Below are positions 1 to 6,676 of a stretch of 14,516 nucleotides of DNA, piece after piece. Below the pieces are notes generated by a model. The model was given only the letters and a program-made list of their open reading frames with translations, searched no databases and had not been told where the DNA came from. The stretch is taken from positions 1 to 14,516 of the forward strand of contig JAFWLX010000052.1 of NCBI GenBank assembly GCA_017510875.1, read 5' to 3'. This DNA is from Atopobiaceae bacterium (GTDB lineage: Bacteria > Actinomycetota > Coriobacteriia > Coriobacteriales > Atopobiaceae). Each line of letters begins with the position of its first letter. Position 1 is the stretch's first letter. The position numbers were made by a program, and so were the translations under genes.

Positions 1-101
1 CACATGGTGCCTGTCCCCAAGTGTCACATCGGCGGGATCGCGGACACATACCAGTACTTTCGCTGCTATCCTTGGCTCATGCCGTTTTGAAAGGAGTCCC
101 C

Positions 102-542
102 ATGGCTGTCAGCTCGTATAAGGCAAAGCAGATGATCGTAATGCGCCGCGACCTAAAGATGCGCAAGGGCAAGATTGCCGCACAGGCAGGACACGCCTGC
201 GTCGAGGCCGTGCTCATGGCGCTTGCGCGCGAGGGACGCCTTGACCAGGTACGCGTAACCAGCAATGGCAACTGGGTCTACCTCGACGAGGGCAACATGG
301 CCCCCACTCCCCTTGCCGACTGGTTTGATGCCGGCGTAGCCAAGGTCTGCGTGTACGTTGATAGCGAGGAGGAGCTGCTTGACCTGTATGCCCGGGGCCG
401 CGAGCAGGGCTTCATATGTGCGCTGGTACGCGATGCCGGTCTCACCGAGTTTCATGGCGACAGCACCTTTACCTGTCTGGCCTTTGAGCCGCTGCGTGCC
501 AGCCAGATTGATCCCCTTACAGGTGATTTGCCCCTGTACTAA
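102..542 (+). CDS. pth2: Peptidyl-tRNA hydrolase, Pth2 family
   Basis: Predicted to free tRNA from peptidyl-tRNA that drops off ribosomes, in the cytoplasm. The 146-residue product carries the Pth2 signature near its N-terminus: K19, K22-G-K24 and A-A-Q28 followed by G-H31-A, then the family's C-terminal D111-A-G-L-T and T124-F-T. The ATG at 102 is chosen because AAAGGAG (90-96) lies 5 bases upstream; the frame stays open further upstream but has no comparable ribosome site. Pth2 proteins usually have about 115-120 residues, and the extra length here is mostly a loop at about residues 44-70 plus a short C-terminal tail. Pth2 is best known from archaea and eukaryotes, although bacterial members of the family exist. 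The gene converges on metH, with a palindromic repeat between them. The family call is secure; enzymatic activity is inferred from conserved residues. Confidence 0.85.
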   Translation: MAVSSYKAKQMIVMRRDLKMRKGKIAAQAGHACVEAVLMALAREGRLDQVRVTSNGNWVYLDEGNMAPTPLADWFDAGVAKVCVYVDSEEELLDLYARGREQGFICALVRDAGLTEFHGDSTFTCLAFEPLRASQIDPLTGDLPLY

Positions 543-582
543 ACGCCCATCGGACACCCTGTAGATACTTTGTATAAAGACA

Positions 583-656
583 GGCTTCCTAGAATCGACC
601 CGAAGCCAAGCAAAACGTGGGAAAACGTAACGATTCAGTTCGATTCTAGGAAGCCC
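583..656 (-). repeat. Palindromic repeat family A, copy 1 (inverted)
   Basis: The outer arms 583-598 and 640-655 are perfect 16-bp inverted complements (GGCTTCCTAGAATCGA). The core reads as the reverse complement of the cores of the copies at 4939 and 6144 (shared CCCACGTTTTG), so this copy is inverted relative to them. It lies between the convergent pth2 and metH genes, 6 bases past the metH stop, where it could end transcription from both sides. It has no T-run, so it is not a classical intrinsic terminator. Confidence 0.85.
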
Positions 657-662
657 GGTTTA

Positions 663-3215
663 CTACCCCAGCACTTCGGCGGCAATACGGGCGCTCTCGT
701 TGGCGTCTTTGGCGTAAAAATCGGCACCAACCATGCGTGCGTACTCGGGATTAAGCACAGCTCCGCCCACCATCACCTTGCACCAAGGGGCCTGATCGCG
801 CAGCAGCGCGATGGTCTCGGCCATCGCGGGTACGGTTGTGGTCATGAGCGCCGAGAGCCCAGCAAGCTGTATGTGCCTCTCTACCACAACGTCCACAAAT
901 GCTTGTGGGTCAACATCACGACCAAGATCAATCACGTTGTAGCCATAATTCTCCAGCAGCATGCGTACGATGTTCTTACCAATGTCGTGAATATCGCCCT
1001 TTACCGTGGCCAGCGCAATGGCGCCCTTACTGGGAACGTCGTTTGCCGACCCATCGCTTCGTAGGGCCGAGAAGCCCTCCTTGGCCGCCTCGGCCGAAGC
1101 CATCAACTGAGGAAGGAAGAACGTACCCTTCTCAAAACGGCTACCTACCTCGTCAAGCGCAGGGATAAGCACCTTGTTTATCACGTACATGGCGTCGTGC
1201 GTGTTGTCAGGGTCGTCGAGGATGAGCCTCACGGCATCAGCCACCGGACCCTTGCGCCCAGCAAGCACAAGACTGCGCACGCGGTCCTCTGGTGAGGCAA
1301 GCACGTCCTCCTTTTGTGCAGAGGCCGCCTGAGCATCGGTGCCAGAGCTTGCTGGACGTCCGCCCTCTGGCTTGGCATCGCTGCGTTGCGCATATGCCGC
1401 CACGTAGGCCTGAGCCCTCTCGTCCTCGCCCGAAAGCACCCGCCACGAGTTCACCACGTCCATAAGTCGCTCGCTCATGGGGTTCACAATGGCCAAATCG
1501 GTCCCTGCCCCAAAGGCAGCCGCAAGGAAGGTGGCGTTGATCAACGGACGGAACGGCAGGCCAAAGCTCACGTTTGACACGCCCAAAACGCAGCGCACGT
1601 CTGGAAGCTCGCGCTTGACCAGCCGCACGGCCTCAAGAATGGCCCGCGGCGCACTCTGGTCGGTTGACGCCGCCATGGCAAGGCAGTCGATGATTACATC
1701 CTGCCGGGCAATGCCCAACCTGTCGCAGGCATCAACAATGCGCCGTGCCACGGCAAGCCTGCCTTCTGCCGTAGTGGGAATGCCCTGCTCGTCAAGCGCA
1801 AGACCCACAACGGCACATCCATAGTGCTTGGCAATGGGCAGAACCGCCTCAAGGGACTCCCGTTTGCCGTTGGTTGAATTGATGATGGGCTTTCCGGGAT
1901 AGGTGCGCACCGCCGCCTCGATGACCTCGGGGTCTGACGAGTCGATCTGCAACGGTAGCGTAGTCACACCCTGCAGCTCGCTCACCAGACGAACCAGTGT
2001 GGCGCGCTCGTCAATCTCGGGCAGGCCAGCATTGACGTCAAGAATCTGCGCACCCGCGTTTGTTTGGCTTATGGCCTCGCCCATCACATAGTCGTGATTG
2101 CCAGAACGCAGGGCTTCTTTCATAAGACGCTTGCCCGTGGGATTGATACGTTCGCCAATAATACCCACATGACCTGCGGGCATTGCGGTCATCTGCTGTG
2201 CGCTGGTCACGCAGAAGTCTTGGCTGATCGAGCGCGGCACAACCTGGCGACCTTCAAGCAGGGCCTTCTCGCCAGCAATGAAGGCCGGCGAGGTTCCGCA
2301 ACAGCCGCCCAACACCGTAACACCAGCGTCAACCATGGTGGCAACCGCCGCACAGTACTCGTCGGGACCAACGGAGTACAGCGTACGCCCGTCCTCTACA
2401 TGGGGAAGCCCCGCATTTGCCTGCACCATAATTGGGCAACTGGCCCAAGGCAGCATACGCTTGATGAGAGGGGCCACGTCCGAGGGACCAAGAGAGCAGT
2501 TGATGCCCACCACGTCGGCACCAAGCGCGCTAAGCGTGACAGCTGCAACCTCTGGCGTGGTGCCAAGGAATGTTCGTCCGTCCTCATCAAAAGTCATAGT
2601 GGCAAAGATGGGCAGGTCCGAGTTCTCTTTGGCTGCCAGAACGGCAGTCTTGGCCTCCATCAGGTCTGCCATGGTCTCGATAACAAACATGTCTGCCCCT
2701 GCGGCATCTGCGGCGCGCACCTGCTCGGCAAAGAGCTCGTAAGCCTCATCAAACGAGAGGGTGCCCATGGGTTGCAGCAGCGCTCCGCTAGGCCCAATAT
2801 CGGCCGCTACATAACGTGCACCCGACGCCCGCGCACATGCGATGGCGGCTTGGAATATCTCATCCACACTGGCAGCTTTTCCCAGCTTGCTACGGTTGGC
2901 ACCAAAGGTGTTAGTGGTTACCACCTCGGAACCCACCGCAACGTAGGCGGCGTGTATTTGGGTGATCTGCTCCGGTTCTGCAAGGCACAGCAGCTCGGGA
3001 ATCTCGCCTGCCGCAAGGCCGCGCGCCTGCAGTTGCGTACCCATGGCACCGTCAAAGAGCAGAAAGTCCTCGCCGCGCAGCACGCGCGCAAGGTGCTCGT
3101 CGGCTATGCGTAGGTCACGCGTGGCCGTGTGACCAAGGGGCGTAACGGCAGCAACAGGCTCGCTGGCCTGGGCGGAGCTACCGACGGTGCAGCCAGAGTT
3201 TGATGTGTTAGCCAC
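663..3215 (-). CDS. metH: Cobalamin-dependent methionine synthase, short form without activation domain
   Basis: Transfers a methyl group from methyl-tetrahydrofolate to homocysteine through cobalamin, the last step of methionine synthesis, in the cytoplasm. The 850 residues run in order: homocysteine-binding barrel (about 40-345, zinc ligands C240 in GINCS and C305-C306 in GGCCGT); pterin-binding barrel (from about 350, IGERINPTGKR); a hydrophilic Ala/Ser/Asp/Glu linker (about 605-640); cobalamin cap; and B12-binding domain (from about 720), with axial ligand H743 in GDIHDIG and a C-terminal VGG loop. The E. coli-type C-terminal reactivation domain is absent and is encoded by the preceding gene. 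The start chosen is GTG at 3215: AGGAAGGA (3229-3222) sits 6 bases upstream, and this start overlaps the previous stop by 8 bases, suggesting translational coupling. A longer in-frame start at 3284 is less likely. Confidence 0.93.
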   Translation of the reverse strand: MANTSNSGCTVGSSAQASEPVAAVTPLGHTATRDLRIADEHLARVLRGEDFLLFDGAMGTQLQARGLAAGEIPELLCLAEPEQITQIHAAYVAVGSEVVTTNTFGANRSKLGKAASVDEIFQAAIACARASGARYVAADIGPSGALLQPMGTLSFDEAYELFAEQVRAADAAGADMFVIETMADLMEAKTAVLAAKENSDLPIFATMTFDEDGRTFLGTTPEVAAVTLSALGADVVGINCSLGPSDVAPLIKRMLPWASCPIMVQANAGLPHVEDGRTLYSVGPDEYCAAVATMVDAGVTVLGGCCGTSPAFIAGEKALLEGRQVVPRSISQDFCVTSAQQMTAMPAGHVGIIGERINPTGKRLMKEALRSGNHDYVMGEAISQTNAGAQILDVNAGLPEIDERATLVRLVSELQGVTTLPLQIDSSDPEVIEAAVRTYPGKPIINSTNGKRESLEAVLPIAKHYGCAVVGLALDEQGIPTTAEGRLAVARRIVDACDRLGIARQDVIIDCLAMAASTDQSAPRAILEAVRLVKRELPDVRCVLGVSNVSFGLPFRPLINATFLAAAFGAGTDLAIVNPMSERLMDVVNSWRVLSGEDERAQAYVAAYAQRSDAKPEGGRPASSGTDAQAASAQKEDVLASPEDRVRSLVLAGRKGPVADAVRLILDDPDNTHDAMYVINKVLIPALDEVGSRFEKGTFFLPQLMASAEAAKEGFSALRSDGSANDVPSKGAIALATVKGDIHDIGKNIVRMLLENYGYNVIDLGRDVDPQAFVDVVVERHIQLAGLSALMTTTVPAMAETIALLRDQAPWCKVMVGGAVLNPEYARMVGADFYAKDANESARIAAEVLG

Positions 3216-3921
3216 GGCAGGTCCTTCCTGTTTGGCGAATGGTACAGAAATCATACAGCGAGCAGATGGAGCATGACGACTCAAGACCAGGCTGCGGCGT
3301 TGGATGAACGCCCACTATGGCGGTCACGCTCTTGGTGGGGACCATAAGATCTGACGGCGTAAGCGTGATGCCTAGCTGACGGGTTGCATCAAGAGCGGCC
3401 AGCAAATCCCGCTGGGTAAAGAGCGGCAGGTCGCCGTAGCCGGGCGAGAAACGCCAACTGGTGAAGGCTCCTTTCTGGGCGGCGTAGGCACGCACATGTG
3501 CGTTAGCCGCATCTGCTGCACGCTCCACGAGCGCCGTTGACGCGGCGTCAAACACCACCTGCCCCAAGGGGTCGGTGAGCGAGAGTCGCCTGAGCTCACG
3601 GTCAATATCGGCACCTAACGTCACGGCAAAGAGCACGACCTCGCTCGCTGTATCAAGGTGCGCGCAGATGTCGTGCCCGATAAGGCATAGGGTACAGCCC
3701 TCAAGCTCAATGGCCTTCTCGTCGTGTCGGTGCACGTAAAAGGCCGCTAGGGTGCCACGCGGTTTTGCCAGAGTCAGGCACCGTACAACAGCCGCATCTA
3801 TGCGACGGGCCAGCTGGCCGTCAAAGCTCTGGCCGTGGTAACCAAGGTAGCGCAGCACGTCATCTGTGCTCACGCCCTTGATGCGGTAGCTCTCGCGCGC
3901 TATGCGAAGTGTGGATGCCAC
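3208..3921 (-). CDS. MetH reactivation-domain protein, stand-alone
   Basis: The 237-residue product resembles the vitamin B12-dependent methionine synthase activation domain, which binds S-adenosylmethionine and helps re-methylate cobalamin after it oxidises to the inactive cob(II) form. Visible features are R157-F-S-P-G-Y-G-D in the position of the SAM-binding R..GYP segment, the block L187-T-P-S-D-L-M-V-P-T-K-S-V-T, and a C-terminal cysteine cluster C217-x2-C220-x5-C226. Separate activation proteins paired with short MetH enzymes are known, for example in Thermotoga. The GTG start at 3921 is 6 bases past the metF stop and has only a weak ribosome site; its stop lies inside the start of metH. 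The electron donor is not encoded nearby. The cysteines could bind a metal or cluster, which is inference. Confidence 0.85.
   Translation of the reverse strand: MASTLRIARESYRIKGVSTDDVLRYLGYHGQSFDGQLARRIDAAVVRCLTLAKPRGTLAAFYVHRHDEKAIELEGCTLCLIGHDICAHLDTASEVVLFAVTLGADIDRELRRLSLTDPLGQVVFDAASTALVERAADAANAHVRAYAAQKGAFTSWRFSPGYGDLPLFTQRDLLAALDATRQLGITLTPSDLMVPTKSVTAIVGVHPTPQPGLESSCSICSLYDFCTIRQTGRTCRG
3222..3229 (-). promoter_or_regulatory. Ribosome binding site deciding the metH start
   Basis: AGGAAGGA on the minus strand lies 6 bases before the GTG at 3215. It lies inside the end of the upstream reading frame, as expected for translational coupling, and favours GTG 3215 over the upstream ATG at 3284. 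Confidence 0.65.
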
Positions 3922-3927
3922 GCTAGC

Positions 3928-4791
3928 CTAGGCGGATAGATACCCACAGGCCACCAAGGCGTCGTGGGTAATCTTGCCAATCTGAGAGTTGTTCATGCTA
4001 TAGATGTGGATGCCATCAACGCCGTTTGCGGCGAGGTCAACAATCTGCTCGCAGGCATAGTCAATGCCAGCCGCACGTTGCGCATCTGTATCGTCGCCAG
4101 CGGCAACCAAACGCCTAACCACACTTGCAGGAATTGACGCGCCGCAGTTAAAGGCCATGCGCTGCAACTGATTTACGCTGGTAAAAGGCATAATACCGCA
4201 CACTATGGGCACCTCTATGTGCTTGCGGACGCACAGGTCGCGAAAACGGTAGAAGTCATCGTTGTTGAAGAAGAGCTGGGTCACCAAGAAGTCTGCCCCG
4301 CTGTCCACCTTCTTCTTAAGGTTATCAAGGTCGTTACGTGGATCCTCACACTCCACGTGTCCCTCGGGATAGCAGGCAGCTCCCACGCACAGGTTTGATT
4401 GCTTGAGGTAGGGAATGAGGTCAGAGGCGTAGGTAAAGTCGATGGGGTCTCTGCCGGGAGCACGGTCACCGCGCAACGCAAGGACGTTCTCGACACCAGC
4501 CGACTGCAGCTTAGCAACATAGGCGTCAACATCGCTGCGCGAGGATCCCAAGCAGGTGAGGTGGGCAAGCGCCGTGGTGCCCGTGTTTGTCTCGATGCGC
4601 TGGCTTATGTCGGCAGTACGCTCGGAGTTTCCCGACCCACCAGCCGAGAAGGTCACGCTGATCCAGTCGGGATGGTTCTCGCTAAGCTCGATGGCAATTT
4701 TCTCGGCCTGGTCTACAGAGAAGTCGCCTTTGGGAGGAAAAATCTCAAACGAAAAGGACTGACGACGTACCAGGATGTCAATGATTCTCAT
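3928..4791 (-). CDS. metF: 5,10-Methylenetetrahydrofolate reductase
   Basis: Flavin-dependent reduction of methylene- to methyl-tetrahydrofolate, supplying the methyl donor for MetH encoded two genes downstream. The 287-residue product is the usual bacterial length. Family motifs appear in order: S-F-E16-I-F-P-P-K, W43-I-S-V-T-F, H77-L-T-C, L106-R-G-D109, F168-L-V-T-Q172-L-F-F and I200-M-P-F. E16, D109 and Q172 match the active-site Glu, Asp and Gln of E. coli MetF (E28, D120, Q183). The ATG at 4791 has AAGGAG 7 bases upstream; an open extension to 4845 adds 18 residues unlike the family. It is the first gene of the methionine operon and is followed after 6 bases by the activation-domain gene. 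No SAM, cobalamin or T-box leader was recognised upstream. Confidence 0.93.
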   Translation of the reverse strand: MRIIDILVRRQSFSFEIFPPKGDFSVDQAEKIAIELSENHPDWISVTFSAGGSGNSERTADISQRIETNTGTTALAHLTCLGSSRSDVDAYVAKLQSAGVENVLALRGDRAPGRDPIDFTYASDLIPYLKQSNLCVGAACYPEGHVECEDPRNDLDNLKKKVDSGADFLVTQLFFNNDDFYRFRDLCVRKHIEVPIVCGIMPFTSVNQLQRMAFNCGASIPASVVRRLVAAGDDTDAQRAAGIDYACEQIVDLAANGVDGIHIYSMNNSQIGKITHDALVACGYLSA

Positions 4792-5202
4792 GCTGATGCT
4801 CCTTATGCTGCCCGTCCCTACAGGATAGTAAAACAACCAAAGCAAAGGGAGTGGCCGTTCAATGATTCGGCAGAAGAAGCCGTTATTTGCTCATGTGAAA
4901 GCTTGGTGCGCCGACCCACAAGCATAGGGTAACGGACCGGGCTTCCTAGAATCGACCTGAGTCGACGTGTTATCCCACGTTTTGTTCGGATTCAGGTCGA
5001 TTCTAGGAAGCCCGTCCCTATACATCTTTCTCGATGTGCGTATTTAGTTGAGCAAACGTGAACACTTAATGGAGTTATCAACATCTCTTTGGACGTGACT
5101 TTCTTTGAGCCTATGCATCTATCTGCAAATTGTTGAAAACTATCTGATTGCGAACAACCTAAACCGTAGTTTCGCGCAACATCGCTTTCAGACAATCCAT
5201 CT
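4792..5202. other. Intergenic region between divergent metF and the DUF559-like gene
   Basis: These 411 bases hold the metF ribosome site (4804-4799), a possible metF -10 hexamer TACTAT (4830-4825, minus) without a convincing -35, and repeat copy 2 (4939-5013). The stretch 5014-5202 is AT-rich. A minus-strand frame is open through it, but it has no ribosome site, resembles nothing I know and ends inside the repeat, so it is not called. No clear plus-strand promoter was found. Confidence 0.5.
4939..5013 (+). repeat. Palindromic repeat family A, copy 2 (reference copy)
   Basis: The arms 4939-4960 and 4992-5013 are a perfect 22-bp inverted repeat, ending in GGGCTTCC on both sides. Inside is a second small hairpin, ACGTG (4965-4969) with CACGT (4976-4980) around TTATCC. 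The core CCCACGTTTTG is shared with copies 1 and 3. Unlike the others, this copy lies between divergent genes. I found no flanking target-site duplication by eye. Confidence 0.9.
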
Positions 5203-6153
5203 ATGCCGATTTTTCTAGGACATAGAACAGCCGAGCTCATTCTCGACAAGCATTTCGATGAACCTCTTCAAACAGTTGAGGACCAGTCGCTCGATCACTG
5301 CTGGTCAAGCCAACTGGATCTCTCACAGCTTGATCTCACGCCATTGACTGATATACCGCTTCCATTTGATGTGCTTGTCACTAATCCAAACTCGCTCACA
5401 AAATGGAGCGGTGTGCGCTGTCACCTCTGTTCGCCCAATCTTCCCTATGCCTCTTTTCTCGAGATTACCCCAGACATATATGTTTCATCGCCGGCTTTTT
5501 GTCTCATACAGCGTGCAAGGGAGCTCACCTTAGCTCAAACCATTGCTCTAGCCTCACGCTTTTGTGGCAATTATGCACTTGACAAAACCGAACCTTCTGG
5601 CATTAGACAGAGGCAACCGCTCACAACACCAGAAGAGTTGCTGTCATATACCAACCACTGCAAAGGAATCAAGGGGGTTAAACGAGCCCGAAGAGCAGCG
5701 TCTCTCGCTTTCCCAAATTCAGCTTCTCCAATGGAAACCATTTCGATGCTAGTTTATTGTCTCCCCACAAGGCTCTACGGTCTGGGACTCAGTACGCCAG
5801 CCATGAATTACGAACAAACCCTATCGCCAAAGGCAAAGCGGCTTATTGGCACAGACTTCATCAGAATCGATCTTTACTGGAGACAGCATCGTTTTGGGCT
5901 GGAATACCAGGGAAGGTATTCACACACTTCTGATACAGACATTGCCAATGACATCGCACGGCAACTTGCCGCGAAGGCTATGGGAATAGACCTTCAAATG
6001 CTGACAATAGAGCAGCTTCGCAATCCATATCAACGGCTGGCCATCGCACAAACAATTGCCACGCACACAGGAGAGGGTCTACCCGCAACGAAACACATTC
6101 TTGGAGCCAATCAACGCCTCATAGAAGAGCTACTACTGCCCCTGGGTTCCTAG
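5203..6153 (+). CDS. Putative AbiEi-like / DUF559-type PD-(D/E)XK nuclease-like protein
   Basis: A 316-residue product of uncertain function. The C-terminal half looks like a DUF559/Vsr-type nuclease fold: S175-P-M-E178 at the start, then D223-L-Y-W, then L233-E234-Y-Q-G with H241 after it, giving an E...D...ExxG pattern fitting a PD-(D/E)XK core. The N-terminal half, with S95-S-P-A-F and a helical stretch rich in Ala and Leu, resembles the AbiEi antitoxin-like proteins common in actinobacteria. No toxin partner of the AbiEii type is adjacent. The ATG at 5203 has no clear ribosome site; the frame is open back to 5170 without another usual start. Codon use is AT-richer than in the core genes, suggesting acquisition. 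The stop codon (6151-6153) lies inside repeat copy 3. The function is inference from motifs only. Confidence 0.6.
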   Translation: MPIFLGHRTAELILDKHFDEPLQTVEDQSLDHCWSSQLDLSQLDLTPLTDIPLPFDVLVTNPNSLTKWSGVRCHLCSPNLPYASFLEITPDIYVSSPAFCLIQRARELTLAQTIALASRFCGNYALDKTEPSGIRQRQPLTTPEELLSYTNHCKGIKGVKRARRAASLAFPNSASPMETISMLVYCLPTRLYGLGLSTPAMNYEQTLSPKAKRLIGTDFIRIDLYWRQHRFGLEYQGRYSHTSDTDIANDIARQLAAKAMGIDLQMLTIEQLRNPYQRLAIAQTIATHTGEGLPATKHILGANQRLIEELLLPLGS

Positions 6154-6217
6154 AATCTACCTGAGCCGACACGTTATCCCACGTTTTGCTCGGATTCAGA
6201 TCGATTCTAGGATGCTC
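6144..6217 (+). repeat. Palindromic repeat family A, copy 3 (diverged)
   Basis: Same orientation as copy 2, with core ACGTTATCCCACGTTTTG nearly identical. The arms are less perfect (TTCCTAGAATC at 6147-6157 against GATTCTAGGA at 6203-6212, with mismatches further in). The left arm supplies the TAG stop of the upstream gene. The right arm supplies a stop for the minus-strand signal-peptidase-like remnant. Confidence 0.8.
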
Positions 6218-6281
6218 GCCTTGAGAGCATGTAGAGTGGGCGGGTGTCGCCCATGATGAAGCAATGGTCTTCCTTGGGCAT
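6207..6281 (-). pseudogene. Possible signal peptidase I remnant
   Basis: Twenty-four codons on the minus strand read F-I-M-G-D-T-R and, six residues after this R, S-R. Signal peptidase I box E has the form F-x-M-G-D-N-R-x5-S-R, so five invariant positions keep the right spacing. An in-frame stop (6290-6288) lies just upstream and the repeat ends it downstream, so nothing functional remains. The match is short and could be chance. Confidence 0.3.
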
Positions 6282-6526
6282 CGCGGGTTAAACGCGGCTT
6301 TGTAGATATCCGACTTATCGCATTCATAGGGAGCCCCGACCATTATCTATCGTACTTGCATTGGGCTATACGTGCATGCGTGCTAGATTGTCGTAGCAAC
6401 CCTCAATCCGCCGAGCTGACAGGCGCACCGCGGTGTTGGCGCCCATGTGAGTTTCGTCTATACGCAGGAACGCGAAGCGCCCCCATGCGAGAAACGGTCT
6501 CAAAGGTCGCCGCTCTAGCTGAATCG

Positions 6527-6551
6527 CTAGTGTAACTAGTGAAATACTAGT
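6527..6551. repeat. Three spaced CTAGT words
   Basis: CTAGT occurs at 6527-6531, 6536-6540 and 6547-6551, the last two within the palindrome ACTAGT. The spacing is 9 and 11 bases, roughly one helical turn, about 125 bases upstream of the RNase start. This could be an operator or a coincidence. Confidence 0.3.
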
Positions 6552-6676
6552 CGGGGGTTGCAAAAAAGGCGCACCCCTAATTCAGGTCCGGTCAAACTTT
6601 ATGCTTTTGTTTGCAAAGAGCTTTCTTTTGCGCGCTTGTTGTCCTTGTTAGCTCGCGCGCGTGGCAAACTAAGGGC

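Larger units (their letters stand above)
6154..6676. other. Gene-poor stretch with repeat and gene remnants
   Basis: These 523 bases contain most of repeat copy 3, a short stretch resembling signal peptidase I on the minus strand (6281-6207), and an open minus-strand frame at 6563-6366 of 65 codons with no recognised family and no ribosome site. Three CTAGT words (6527, 6536, 6547) lie upstream of the RNase gene. The mixture looks like decayed sequence rather than a working gene. Confidence 0.5.

Noticed and set aside
570..1064. Plus-strand frame of 164 codons overlapping the end of metH
   Set aside because: It begins in repeat copy 1 and then runs antisense to the well-supported B12-binding domain of metH; it has no ribosome site or family resemblance.
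2064..3113. Plus-strand frame of 349 codons opposite metH
   Set aside because: It is fully antisense to the homocysteine-binding domain of MetH; the open frame reflects metH codon bias.
4992..5249. Minus-strand frame of 85 codons upstream of the nuclease-like gene
   Set aside because: No ribosome site, it overlaps the start of the plus-strand gene and ends inside repeat copy 2; no family recognised.
583..6217. Family A copies as a CRISPR array
   Set aside because: Copies are kilobases apart, in mixed orientation, palindromic and without regular spacers or cas genes.
6598..6606. CTTTATGCT resembling part of a lac-type promoter
   Set aside because: No matching -35 at the right distance; the similarity is too short to call.
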